Source: Branchiostoma floridae (Eukaryota; Chordata; Leptocardii; Amphioxiformes; Branchiostomatidae). Taken from it: 63,924 nt of DNA. Both the position numbers and the translations under genes were made by a program. Numbering within the stretch: position 1 is the stretch's first letter; each line of letters opens with the position of its first letter. Below, in pieces: positions 21,663-35,200 of this stretch. Location: assembly GCF_000003815.2 (NCBI RefSeq), contig NC_049988.1:9316767-9380690 (forward strand), given 5' to 3'. The notes beneath the pieces are model-generated. The model saw only the letters and a list, made by a program, of their open reading frames with translations. It did not search any database and was not told where the DNA came from.

Positions 21663-23654
21663 CAACCACCATTTGGGCTTTGAAGCCTCTGATGAGGAAC
21701 TGACGCCTTTTGAAGACGAACTACACATATGAAAGCCTATTTCAAAGCCTAACATACTTTGCAATCTGTACAATTCTATTCAGGGTTGGTCTATAAACAT
21801 GTACACGATGCATCCATGTCATCAACATCAAGTGCATATCTATATATTAAGTGAAACTCTCATACATATGTCACTGTCGCCGGTTTTTCTTCCTTATTTT
21901 GTTTTTCGAACGCTCCGGTCCATTGTCTAGTGAATCATGGTCCTTGGCACTGCTCTTCCATTCCCCCAGCTAATAGAAATAAATTGGGTGTCCACTGTGG
22001 TGACCGCGGCGCCCCTTTGATAGGGAGTGGAGCACCCTGGAGGCGACTACAGCGCGGCACGCAGGTCCCCCCGCGCACGTTAAAAATAGCTGGGATTACC
22101 CCTGGTGGGAGTAGTTCACAAAACAGCAACATCAACAACAACGTGAAGAAGTACTAGGTAACATTTTTTAAAAGTGTGCGTCAACAAAAGTGGGAAAGGG
22201 AAACACACGGGAGCTAAAAATAAAAGAACATTCGGGGAAAGCACTGACGGAACGAAAGAAGGAAAGAGGAGTTCATTGGTTATCTGTCCCTCCCCGTACT
22301 ATCCTGGGTACCATCCGAATTCTACCGGGGCTCCTTACACTCGCTACCCTAACAAATGTATACAAAATACAGCTTACAAGTGCTTATGTACTGGATTTGA
22401 GGTGTAATATAGACTCCATGACAGGACATAGCAATGCCGTGTGCCGTATAGACCTTTATAACTTTATGTACACAATACTTTTGATCAAAATCTTGATCTG
22501 TCCCACGGTCAGTACCCATTTCCGTGTCAAAGACTCAAACCTGTGTAGATCTAGTTCAGCGATCTTTACTACTTCGGCATCACATCGTAGGAACAGTGAC
22601 AACCCAAGAGGCTTAAAACGTCGCGTAAAACAAGCTCTACATCTGCTTAGAGAGTCTACCCTTGACATCTTGAAAAACGGCCTAGACCGAAGATGTACCA
22701 AGGTTAAATAAAGGTTGAAAAAAAATACCATACCTACGCTCTACTACATAGGCATAGTATTTCCTTGTACGTACATATTTGATGATAAACATATACAAGC
22801 AACTGTTGAACCAACTCCTTCAGACGTGTTTGTCTCTTTGTGGTCGAGACCAGTTGGGTAGACATTTCGTATTCATCATTGCATAGTGCAATTTCAAGAC
22901 ATCAATGATGTCTGGTCGAACTAACTAACCGACGCACTGACGCAGGGTTCCCGCCCGAAGTTCTAGCCATCCTGTCACCAAATTCTAAGCCGTGCCTCAG
23001 AATGTGCCATCTCCCTGCCGTACATCCCGCCTGTGTGCACTGCGGACACTCCGGCATCTGACGACTGGACGCTAATGCCTGTCCGCGGACAGAGGATACC
23101 GGCTCAACATTTCTCCTGTAGGGACTCGGTCAACAAGACTGACATGCCGATATTTCATTGGAGAGGGAGGTGAAATTTCATTCGGTGGGAAAATGCAGTC
23201 TTACAAACAGTAGAACTTGTCCTGTAAAATGGCAATCGCAGTTTATAGCTTCCGAGAGCCTTTTGCAAGAGGGAATGTTCGCAAAGCTTCAAGCAGATAC
23301 ATGGGGCTTTATAAATAGATTGTTTGGGGTGATACTATTGATTAGGTTATGGGATCAGTATGAAACGCCAAAAAGGCGCACCAAAAATACACAACAACAC
23401 GGATTTGGGGCGACACAGTGAGTGGTTGGAGCGGAGCAACAACTCTATTGACAAGCAGAGAATACCTGACCGAAAGAGTTCTACTGATGTCTAGTGTGAT
23501 TGTGATTGTCCTCGCATACTTACAGAGACAATCGCCATACCCGTTACCTTGCTGCGTGGATCTCGACCTAGTGAAGACACGTATAGACTATACAGATATC
23601 CAGCATACTAGTATCAGCTTGGTCATCAAACATACTGCCAATCGAAACTGCTTG
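21663..23654. other. Intergenic, no gene seen
   Basis: Near 22300-22340 'cctgggtaccatccgaattctac' matches the end of a foldback family also seen at 27795. Open frames at 22190-22711 show no recognisable domain. Confidence 0.4.
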
Positions 23655-23862
23655 TGCGATAACTTTCTGACTAGTCAAGTCGTGGTGTTTTTATGTTGAG
23701 TCTGTAGTAAGTCATGGTTTCGGTCCTCTTTACTACAGCATTGACGATATGAAGTTTATGCGATAACTTTCTGACTAGTCAAGTCGTGGTGTTTTTATGT
23801 TGAGTCTGTAGTAAGTCATGGTTTCGGTCCTCTTTACTACAGCATTGACGATATGAAGTTTA
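23655..23862. repeat. Exact tandem duplication, 104-bp unit
   Basis: The block beginning tgcgataactttctgact and ending cgatatgaagttta occurs twice head to tail (23655-23758, 23759-23862) with no difference noticed. This is very recent or under gene conversion, or an assembly artefact. Confidence 0.9.
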
Positions 23863-24929
23863 TTCGAATATAGTCCAAGAAAGGTAGAAGGTTTCCTTGT
23901 AGTAAAACTGCACAGCAAAAACAAGGTAAGTTTACAAGTTTCCACGCGATTTACAAGTGTCTGTACCTCTGTATGCTTCTAGGATGAGCATTCCACATGC
24001 TAGTGGAAAAATGGCAAGGAATTCGTCATGTCGTGTTGCCTGGCTGGATTTCAACACTTATTTACCAGTCGGTAACGAGAGACCCCGCCCATAAACAAGT
24101 GGCTGTTCCGGGTAACGTTCTCCCTCCTTTCGTAACTGGCTTCAGACACGCCCAGTTGACTCCTCCCATCGGCGTTTGATTGACAGCTCCTCCAAACGTA
24201 CTTGTGACTAGTCAGATAATTCCTCAGACTTCTGTGAGAGAACAGTTTTGCAAAGAATCGAAGGAATAGAACATTTTATCATGTTACATTCAAAATTTTC
24301 TTTTGGCTTTATATAGATTCATGAAATTGAATTAAATTCGTATCATGATTATGAAATTCATGATAAAAATGATATGGAACTGTAAAACCAATTAACGGTA
24401 TTTTCTTTCTACACTGATGAATATTTTCTACCCTTCACAAAAGCTTACAGCCCAAAGGCGAATTTGTGTCACTTTTTTGTCCAAGAAGGTTTAATATTAT
24501 GTCCCACGCAACAGTTTTCTAACCGTCATCATCATAACCGTAGGGGCTACAGTCTGTGGATGGTTAACGAAGTATAACTTTACTTTTGCTCCAATAGATT
24601 CAACAAATAAGACTTAAGGCGCCAAGCTTTTGCTAGAAGAATCCACTAACAGTTTCTGTTCCAGTATAAATGACTGACTAGTGTGTAAAGTGAATTTGAA
24701 AGGAAATATTTGCAGCCAGTAACAGGGCATGTTCTGATATGATGTGGGTGATCAGGTTACATGTTTCGCCCTCCTGATGGGAAAGATGGCTCTAGAGGTC
24801 ACCAGGTCATGACATCTGACCTCTGTGTGCTTAAATCTCTGTCATGCTGGCATTTAAATGTCATTAAGCAGGTTACAGTTAAGTTAAATAGTTAAGGTGC
24901 ATTATTCACACTTGAGTCGACACACAGGA
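23863..24929. other. Intergenic, no gene seen
   Basis: AT-rich, with no recognised coding or repeat unit. A weak gaaattcatgat inverted motif lies near 24320-24365. Confidence 0.4.
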
Positions 24930-25140
24930 AACGCTAGTCCACCTCTTTCCGAGGGGTAACCTATATCCGTTGTTTTTACAACCAGAATTATCAAGTCGAC
25001 GGATGGTGGTTGCAAAGTGCAAAGTTTAAAAATACTGCCGCTTGAATTTTGCACAGTGCGTCGACTTGATAGTACCTCAATACACTGTTTTAGAAAACAA
25101 CGGATATAGGTTACCCCACGGAAAGAGGTAGACTAGCGTT
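24930..25140. mobile_element. Foldback element with nested inverted repeats
   Basis: The outer arms of about 48 bp are AACGCTAGTCCACCTCTTTC... and its inverted copy ending CTAGCGTT, including ggataaccta-like and tatccgttgtttt modules. A second, inner arm pair TATCAAGTCGAC / GTCGACTTGATA (about 24989 and 25060) makes a two-tier hairpin. It is 211 bp long and non-coding. Target duplications are unclear. Confidence 0.75.
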
Positions 25141-25311
25141 ACTATGTTGGAAGTCTGTATGCAGCTTTTATCAAATGCAACATTCTGTTATACACTAGTA
25201 TTGGTAGAAATGATACACTAAAATTGAACAGTTTTCGAGTGGCAATACCAGAGTATTATTTGTGTAAGAACACACTTGTCATTCAAAATTTTTTAATCTC
25301 TTGGCACATTC

Positions 25312-25317
25312 TTTATT
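25312..25317 (-). promoter_or_regulatory. Candidate poly(A) signal of EAF
   Basis: AATAAA on the minus strand about 965 bp after the EAF stop codon. If used, the tandem repeat at 25824-26125 would lie inside the EAF 3' UTR. This is not proven. Confidence 0.35.
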
Positions 25318-25823
25318 ACTATATCATCAAGACTGGTAAAGTTACTCCTCACTTGAACAAGTCTCATAAAAATGCAATAAAATCTGCTTATAAACATTGC
25401 TAATATGAAAAAATAGCAGAGTCCCACTCCCCACTACAGTATAGTACAATATGTGTAGAGAGGTGCAGTGGTGCCATAGTTTTATGAAAACTGCTCACAC
25501 ACCAGCACCAAAATCAGAAACTGAGAAGTAACGGTTATGGTCTAACAGAAGACATGTCCCTTTCTGTGGTTACATAGCTTTCCAGAACTCAGATATTCTT
25601 AGCTTAATTCTCCTTGTGCTGTTTTCTTCTATGTGAGACATTAGGAAAATGGTACAAAATAGAAAAGCTCGATAAAAACGCAACCTAACCTCTGCCTGGA
25701 GAGAAGGGAAAAGCTAGCAATGCAACATACATTTTTTTTACTCTGAAAGTATGCATATCCTTCAAACCAAAACTTGCTATATATAACTCTTTGACCATCC
25801 AGCCTTTTGCCATTTCCATCACA

Positions 25824-26125
25824 TTTCCATGACTTTCATCATGTTTCCATGACTTTTCATCATGTTTCCATGACTTTCATCATGTTTCCATGACTTTTCA
25901 TCATGTTTCCATGACTTTCCATCATGTTTCCATGACTTTCCATCATGTTTCCATGACTTTTCATCATGTTTCCATGACTTTCATCATGTTTCCATGACTT
26001 TTCATCATGTTTCCATGACTTTCCATCATGTTTCCATGACTTTCATCATGTTTCCATGACTTTTCATCATGTTTCCATGACTTTCATCATGTTTCCATGA
26101 CTTTTTATCATGTTTCCATGACTTT
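25824..26125. repeat. Minisatellite, 19-21 bp unit, downstream of EAF
   Basis: About 15 units of the form catgtttccatgacttttcat, with small length changes (ttcat, tttcat, ttccat). It starts about 160 bp beyond the EAF stop codon, so probably in the 3' UTR. Confidence 0.93.
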
Positions 26126-26281
26126 CCATCACAACTCCATATCTTTTCACTTCTTTTCTTCACTTCTCTATGATATAGTCAACTTCTTTCCTCTCTGTTT
26201 CTTCTGGTGGTTTTCCATGGGCTTGCATGTCTGTGCATTGCTGAAACGTTCATATTTCCGATGACGAATCTTACACCGGTC

Positions 26282-29200
26282 CTAGTCGCTGTCAGACTCA
26301 CTCAGTTCTAGATCCTCACCTGTGGGAGGCAGACAGAACAGGTGAGAACAGATAACACACCTGGTGAACCTCACAGCACCTTGGTTAAAACTATGGCATT
26401 CCTACTCTGTACTAAGACTGAACAATTGAGCAAAAAACAACAGAATTAATGAAATTTAGAATGTCATCACAAAAACTGATAGATCTTAAATAATATTATG
26501 TCATATTTCGTTTACAAAACCTTTGCTGAGTAGTAGATTTGTTTTGTATTGAGGAGAATTTGTGGTTAAAAAATGCTTTAATGGACAAAGTTTTGACCCA
26601 TCGTTGCACATACAGAGCCCAGCTTTTTAAGATAAATCGACACTAGGTAACATGCTGACATCACAATTTTTCTGACTGATCAACATGGCATTTTCTTACC
26701 CTTTTTTCTTTCACTAAAATATATAAAGATTTAAACAGCCTGGGGGTAGTTTGAAAGGGACTAAGGTAAGGCTGAAATCCTAAGACCAGGTTTGAGGGTA
26801 AGATTGACAAGGCTGACATTTCCTCTTCAAGAGTAATGGTCTAGGGTGGCCCGAGGTTGTAGAGGGTTAACAGTCTATCAGAGCAGGGGTTAACAAGCTC
26901 CAAATGACAACTGGAAATTTTGTTCTTCTTCCAACAAACCAGGCAAATAATGATGATCGTTCTTTTCAAATAAAGGTCCAGACAGTTCAGACTTTCCTTT
27001 GAAATATGATCAAAGATGTTTTGTCTCTGCTTTATTATTGATACAAGTAAAGACCGCCATAAAAAACATGAAAGTCTTTCAGATTTTTAAATGAATACCA
27101 AGCTTAAACAATTTTTTTCCATCCCAATTTCCATTGAAAGAAAAAGGCTAACAAGATTTTTTTCATCATCTTGTACAAATTTCCATCATTGTTCACTTCA
27201 CCAGTGTTTGGGTGTGGTTCTTTCAAATTTGACTTTTTCTATATCTTTTTGACATGGCTATTTTGTACGTCAAGGCTGACAGAATGATAAACACTGGCTT
27301 AAGGTGTTTGATCCAAAATTTTTTTCCATTTCAGTTTTTTCCTCTTTTTTTGGATGATGCATGGTTTTGTAGCGTACCACCAAGTCCCTTTCCCAGGTTC
27401 ACCTTTGGCAGAGTGTGCTGGCCAATGTTGTACCCATCCTCCCTGTACATCACAGTGACAGTAGTCTGGCATGATCAGCCTCCCGGCTCTACTGACCCAT
27501 GCAGGCCCTGTTTAACACCCTTTTGATGCACCGCCTGGAACTTGGCATTCTTCCCTGGGACATGGGCTGATCCTGGTGTGATTACTCTTACTGCTAGTAC
27601 CAGTATCCCAATGTTTTAAAACTTTCACTTGTAACGTTAAGGCTGATTAAGCACAGGTGTTCGTACACAATAAAAGTCTACTGTAAGGGAGTAAGATTGA
27701 ACAGATATTCTGCAAAGTCTTACTTCAATACAATACATAACATTAGTCTAGTATTTGCTGTACTTGTTAGGAGGCCTGCTAGTTTTATGACACTAGCCTG
27801 GGTACCATCTGATTACTTACTCCAGGGCTCCATACACTCACTGCCCTGAAAATAAGGGCATTGAATATATTAAAGGAGCCCCAGTAGTAATCAGATGGTA
27901 CTCAGGCCATCATGACTATTATGACTCCTGACATAAGTGTTGTTTTAAAACTGTGAGTGTTTTTTTATGAAGACGAGCAAAATTTAAAAAAATCTGCAGT
28001 GTGTTTATGTGTGTGTGCTGTGTGTGCCCATGTAAGCACATGTGTGAGCATTTGTGTATAATGACTACTGTATTGCACAAAATGTACTTTCTAACACATC
28101 AGCAGGACTGTGACAATGACAATGCTTTACAGTTACAGTCATGACAATCACTAGCCACAACAGGTTTGCAAGGGAAGCAGTGATCACTTGACTTGCTTTC
28201 CATTTACTTTCAAGGCCAGGTTTGTCCGGAATAGTGAAATATTCCTTTTCAAAATGAGAATGGGTTCTTCATTGAAAAAATTAATTTATATTTGTAAATT
28301 TGAAATTGTCTGATTTCTGATCAGTTTAGAAATGTGTGTATCTGTCTGACTGAAAGGGAAGTCATAAGGTCATTATACATAAAGGTTGTTGACGACTGTA
28401 AGATAAAAGTGCAGAAGAAGACCCTGTGACACTTACACAGCTGACTCATGAAAACTGGAGGTTTGTGGTGATGATGAGACCCAGATGTTGTCTTGTCAGG
28501 ATCTTCCTTCTTGGCTGGCTGAGAATCTGTCAAGACAAAAAGACATAGGAGTGGTGATCCTTGGGGGACTGCTCAGTACCATTATAGACAAGTATTATCT
28601 TCTAATCAAGGAGGTAATCTATTGTGTTTTTCTGGTGAAATTTCCAAAAGGGTTAAATCCCCAAAAAGCCAAGATAAAGTTTGCAAACACTTTTGACATT
28701 TAAGATGTCAGCACAATGTTTACTACATACACGCACAAAGATGAACAAGTTCATAGAAAGTATAAATTAAAGAAGACTTTTGTGAGAAGACCTTTTTTTG
28801 CTGCATACACAATAGTCCTGACCAACCATTGATCTTAAATCTATGCATATCTAAGTATTCTCAGAATCGGTTATTCCTAGGGCTGGGTATCGGTTCAGCG
28901 TACCGGTACAAAACCGGTTTTTCTTATTGGACCGGTCCCAAAAAAACAGACCTGAAAAAATTAGGTGGACCGGATGTTGGACTGATTAGAAAATTAACAG
29001 ATTATTCTATCAGGCATTCACACGTTTGGGCGCTTGCAGGTGGAAGAAAATAACAAGAGTGAAGTAGAGTAGAGTTTATAGTAATTTATACCAAGTTTTA
29101 CAGCCAATCGTACTGGTGCAGTTAGCATTGTAGGATTTTAAAACGCCAGTGTAAGTCTAATACTCCACCAAACAGATTTCTTTATAGTGAAATGGACCAT

Positions 29201-32200
29201 TGGTATGAGTCATACTGAATCAGGTCCAGGTTCAGGTCCGGACCTGGACCTGATCCTTTGGACCTGAACCGGACCTGGACCTGAATTTTCTGTACCGGTA
29301 CCCACCCCTAGTTATTCCTCTAGTACAAATGTCTAAATGTCTCATCAGCTTTATTTCTATGCCTAACGTCTTTATTTTCTGCTTGCTTGAAACTTGACAG
29401 TCACATCTTTGAAAAGACGTTTGGAAAAGACCTCTATAAAAGCATTGCCACATTCTATTGAATCATTTTTAAATCTAAACATTAAACAGTTACATTATTA
29501 TATTATAAACAGTTATATTATTATTCTACTAGATACCATCTACTTTGACTTTTAGCCAAAGTTCTAGTCAATAAATTTCATCAGCAATGTTAAAGTGCCT
29601 TGTACGGTGATCCCTTCAATTAATTAGCGGGCCGCTAATTACTACCGTAAAAGAAAAGTACTTTTGAATTACTTGGAATGAGCCTATTTTTAGACGACTT
29701 GGAATGAGCTTAGACCATAGCAGGAATCAATTACAATGTAACACAATTATGTCAGCCTTAATTATGAGATAGTTCTACTGAGGACAACGTCACATTGATT
29801 TCTTTATGAAAATAGGTGGCTTCTTGCCATATTAGGACTGGTCGTATCTGAGGCTATCAATTAACAGCTAATTTCAGCACGAATCTGATAAAGTGTGAAA
29901 ACAGGTTGGGAGAGTTGGTGACAGTGGGGTTTAGGCATAGATAACAGCCCAGGAGCTTAGAAAGTTTGAAATAACAAACTTTGGTGTCCTACTGGTGACA
30001 TGTTCTCAGAGTTTTGTTCTATGACTTCTGAGAATCTTTCAGCAACTTTTGCATTGTTCTTTTCCACGTACCAATGCTGATTCGTCAAAGCAGATGTCGA
30101 GTCTTGTCTTTGCTTCAAAGATAGCTTAAGAAACAAGTCATTTCAAAGTGACATAAAAACAAAGAACAAGGCAGAAAAAAAGAGAAACAAATGGAATATA
30201 GACTCATATAAATAATAATAATAGAGGAGGCTGTCTCCAGGACCCGGCCTTCCGTCCCGGGATGGAAATTTGCTGCATGGGACAGAAAATAATTTTACCC
30301 CATCCATTCCAAAATTGACAAGAAACTGTGCTTACATAAACTGACATTTAACCAGGAAAATCAACAACATGGGCTCCCAAACAATGAGTGGGATGAAAAA
30401 AACAATTAAGCCAAAGACAGCTCTGGGAGGAAAGAAAGGAAAAGAAAGATGGAGAGGAGAAAGGAACAAAGGAAAAGAAGATCAGACAAGATTGAGAATA
30501 CAAAGGAGGGAGGAAATATGGGACTATGTCAAAAATGTTTAGGACTTCCCCGGAGGCCAAACATTACTGATCTTCCTTTATCTTATGATGTCACTTCTGC
30601 TTCAGATAAATTTATCCTGAAGATTAAAAGCTGTGGACAAAAATGGAAACTGATATGGAAATATTTAGGTCAGGTGATAGTGCGATAAGTACAGAATGTA
30701 GAATTGATAAACATTTTATTTGATTGTCCATCAACTAGAAAATTTGCCATCTCTTTTGAAGAAGTTGGCAGCTGTATCATCAGTGTATGGGCTTTACTTA
30801 AGTGTATGCTCGATAGACATCGAACAAGCATTATACCAAAGTATATTCTAGTGCTTTAATTTATAAGTACCAGTTTGAAATATCTTCACTTATCATATAG
30901 CTAGGTTTAAAAGACCAACAAACATAACAACGTTACTTGTAATGGTCTTGTGTATACCCATTATACTGAGGGTTACAAGCACTGATAAGTGACCCAGTGG
31001 AAAATTGTCCTAGACAGCATGCAATCAATTTTCCTCTGACTCTCTAAAGTATGTCACAACTATTGTACCCTACATATTAGGAGACAGTGAGACTCTGCTA
31101 TTGTTCTGTAGCAAGGCCTGGTTCTGATCGCTGGGGTACATATCACAGACAACAGAAGTCAGGACATTTAACTCCGTGGAGAAATGCACTGTCCCTTCTA
31201 CAGGGTTCACCCAGCACTGCCTGGCGGCTCCCTCAGATCTTTTTAATACCCTGAAAAGCTCATTTAAGGCGGGGGTATCAGTTTACCCTTAATATTGGGT
31301 TCCTTAATTGGGCTGACCTGTTAAATTAAGTGGCTGACAGGCGGGATGAGAGAAGGGCGGGGCTGCCATGGCGATGTGAAGCCTGTATTAGGTGAGCCCC
31401 AGGGGGTGAGAGGCATGGTAACTGCACACCCCAGGGTACTGTTCGTGCACAGATCTCAGACTTATTACCCCCACAATGGACCTGTACAGAACTAGGTGAA
31501 CTCTCGCTTTATTGGAGCGTGTTTCGACTTTTCTTCCTGACATTAAATCTGCTGTTTTTAGAATCCAATTTTCTGTGTGTCATAAAAGTTGAACCATGGT
31601 GCTCATGCCAAAGTGCACAGAAATTTTGTAAGGTAGAAAAAGAAGAATACATAAGAAATACTTTATGTTGGGTAACGTTACAACACAATTATGCATAATA
31701 CATCATTGCATGATTCTAAAACTTTTGTCTGAATGTGAGTTCCTTCCAAGTGAGAGTATAATGTTCTAGTTTATAGGAATTGTTTTTCGTTAACCCTATT
31801 TTGGGAAGTACAACTAGTGCAGATGTGTTTCTTGTACAAGTACACCTGGTACAGATTGGAAGTCCTACCTCTGACACACAGAATATCAAAGTATTATTTC
31901 TAAAGCTGCCTTTATAACCTCAGCTTAAGGTATCTCGGTTGGCAAAATTGGCATTTTGGCCTTCCACTGTTTTCTTATTAATGAATTAAGAAAGAATGAA
32001 GCCGTAACGAATGTTGATAGATGGGCATTAAAGAATTCTAAATCTGATTTTTTGGGGGCCAAATTGATGACGACATCATTTTTATTGGCTCTGATATTAT
32101 TTTTTTCTATGACAAAATACAGCACTTTGGTACATACCACTGTAATGAAACTTCGTTTTTCGTTGCATAATGATGAAAGCTACAAACGTAGTGTTGCGCA

Positions 32201-35200
32201 AACTGATATCTACTAACGATCTGTAGTTATTAAGAATTACATTTTTTTAATTAAATGAAAACAAACTTTTTCTAATTCCTACCGATCATTAGTAGATATC
32301 AGTTTGACNNNNNNNNNNNNNNNNNNNNNNNNNNNNNNNNNNNNNNNNNNNNNNNNNNNNNNNNNNNNNNNNNNNNNNNNNNNNNNNNNNNNNNNNNNNN
32401 NNNNNNNNNNNNNNNNNNNNNNNNNNNNNNNNNNNNNNNNNNNNNNNNNNNNNNNNNNNNNNNNNNNNNNNNNNNNNNNNNNNNNNNNNNNNNNNNNNNN
32501 NNNNNNNNNNNNNNNNNNNNNNNNNNNNNNNNNNNNNNNNNNNNNNNNNNNNNNNNNNNNNNNNNNNNNNNNNNNNNNNNNNNNNNNNNNNNNNNNNNNN
32601 NNNNNNNNNNNNNNNNNNNNNNNNNNNNNNNNNNNNNNNNNNNNNTAACATCTTTACCAACTGGTTGGCAAATTTGTTCCTTTGTGAAAAGGATAACTCA
32701 GATTTTAGAGAAGGCAGTAACAAGTTTTCATGACATCTTGTGCTAGAATTTGGGCACTTTCCAATCAGATGTTGGAAATTCTTATTAGGATTTTGAACAA
32801 TGTCAGAAAGACTCAAATGCAGCAGTATCATTATTCATCTAGTTCAAACATGACCATTGTTGTAGCTTTGGTGTCCTAGCACCTACATCTAGAGACATCA
32901 CACGCACCTGTCTAAGATGTCCATCTACACACTGTACCTGTTAAGGATCTGTGAGCATCTTGCACCTGTTTCAAGATTTCCTTCCAGCTCAGATGATACC
33001 CCCTTCCCCACAATGCTAAAGTTTAACACCTCTTCTGTGTTTTACTGTTGAACTAAAGTAAGATTCATGCATTACAAAGAGATAATCATAACACAAAAAG
33101 TCTTCCTCTTTTGTCATCCTGGAATGGTATTTTCCATTTGAGTGAAGTGAAGCTTTTCTATTAGTTGGTAGTTCTATATGGCTTCTTTACCGCTCATATT
33201 CCTAGGCCTAGAAACAAAAAAATGTTGTGTTTCTTTTTATTTTTTTTATTTAATTATATTTTTTTTTGTTTCCTGTTTCAGTCCTGAAAAAAATAGGGAG
33301 GGTGGGTACGACAATCAGTTTTTTTGTGTTCATGTTTTTGTACTTGAATAATTCTAACTGGAAACAATGTGAATCCGCTGCCCTAAAGGCTGGGGTTCCG
33401 CTGTTTTTTTTCTAGGTTTTCTCAAGAAATGTGCTGGGTTATTTTGCATGCAGAAGTTTGACGGCTGAGGCTAACACCAGAAGCTTCCCCATTATATACA
33501 CTGGGATGTAGGCTTCACGTCACCATCCAAAAATGACGAATGCAATCCCGAGCTGGGATTGAACCCCACCCAATGGATCCATAGACTTTGGTGAAGCAGC
33601 ATGGCCACATACTACTTACTAGTACGTCATACTCATAGGAACAAAAGAAGATAGGACAACTACAAGGATAATACACAGACGGGGATGGGAGCCTTCACAA
33701 ATGCTATTCAGTAGGACAACTACAATTAGAATACATAGAGGGATGGGACCAGAGCCTTCACAAATGCTATTGGGTACGGGTAGTGTTTCCTGAGACTAAC
33801 AAACGATCGTGTCGTGTACTTTGAGAAACCTGCTGGTTTCAACATCAGTTTGTCTAATGAGCATCACGTCCCTTTGTGCTGGTGTCCGTCCAACAGTTAC
33901 ATTTCAAAACATCATCGGGTGTCATGGAGACAAAGCCATTCTAACAGTACCATCAATACAATTGGCTTTTGGCTGTGATTCTTAAACCTTGATAAAAGTT
34001 AATCCTCGGATTTTTTTGGTCATTCTAGAGTTCTTTTGTCAAGTCTTCAAAGCAGCCGCCGGTGATAGGGCTTGTTGGCAAAGACGTAGTCCAAGATTTC
34101 GACTTGGGTGCGGAAAAAAACAACAGGGATTTTGAAAATGCTTCCCTGCCCTCTCCCAGTTAAGGGGGACGGTAATGAGGTGACAGCGGCACTGTCTCAC
34201 TACAACACAAATGGGGAGAAACGAGGAAAGGTTGGCTGCACCTGTGCCGCCCTAATGAATCATTAATGGTGATACACTGTTATCTGTGATGACCTCTGTC
34301 TGCTGGGTTTTCACATGAAGGCACTGATTCATAGTATCACCTACACAGATGCACTGATAAGGGACAAGATGGAGGGATGAAAGAGGGAGGGAAGGAGGCA
34401 AAGAGAAAGAGAGGAAGTAATGAACAAAAGAGGGAGGCAAGGAAGAAAGGAGTGACTGAGAGTGGCAGAAAGAAGAAAAGAGAGAGAGAGAGAGACAAAG
34501 AGGAAGAAGTAAGGAAGGAAGGAAAGGAGGGAGAGGTATGGAGGAAGAGGAAGTAAGGAACGAAAGAGGGAGGATAGGAAGAAAGATAGAGTAACTGAGG
34601 GTGGCAGAAAGAAGGAAAAAGATAAGCAGATAAAGAGAGAGAGAAGAGGAAAGATAGGAGTGACTGAGGGGTGGCAGAAAGAAGGAAAGAGAGGTAGAGA
34701 GAGAAAGGGGAAGGAAGAAATATGAAGAACTTTGACCATCACATTTATTTACCTGATTCAGAGTCCGAGTCTGACCCACTTGAACTGCTGGAACTTGAAC
34801 TTTGACCCTTCTCATCGTCACTCCCAGAATCCTCTGCATTGTTGCCATCATCAGGATTTGGAATAAGGGGACTTGAAGCAGCTACAAAAGAAGGAAACAA
34901 AGTTTAGGTTACAGCAGATATCTTGGAAGGTACATAGAGAATATAACACGGTGTATTACGAGGTACCTGCTTGACCGAGGGCCATAGGGCGACTCGACTT
35001 GTGGGAAGGCTGGGACTGAGGCTGTGCACAAGAAGCACATTTAAATTTTGTGTGTAACTCATTGTAAGCCTATACATGGTATACAGTACTATACACGTAG
35101 AAGCTGATGGGAAAATTCAGACCATTTCGGTATACATGTACTTACTTATATTGAACACTACCATGGCCCAGGTATGACATAAGATTGAATATACAATTCT

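Larger units (their letters stand above)
28527..34752 (-). other. EAF intron 5
   Basis: A 6.2-kb intron holding a hAT-like element, an inverted-repeat element next to an assembly gap, a minus-strand SINE, a short tandem duplication and a polypurine tract beside the donor. No coding sequence is recognised in it. Confidence 0.75.

Noticed and set aside
22190-22711. Plus-strand open frame of 173 codons
   Set aside because: Includes a foldback-repeat end (cctgggtaccatccg), no domain seen, and the opposite strand is open too.
28608-28630. CAAGGAGGTAATC as another micro-palindrome
   Set aside because: No second arm and no 7-bp duplication; probably chance.
34252-34851. Long minus-strand Ser/Leu/Phe open frames
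   Set aside because: Low-complexity translation of the polypurine tract; only 34753-34881 in another frame is a real exon (EAF exon 5).
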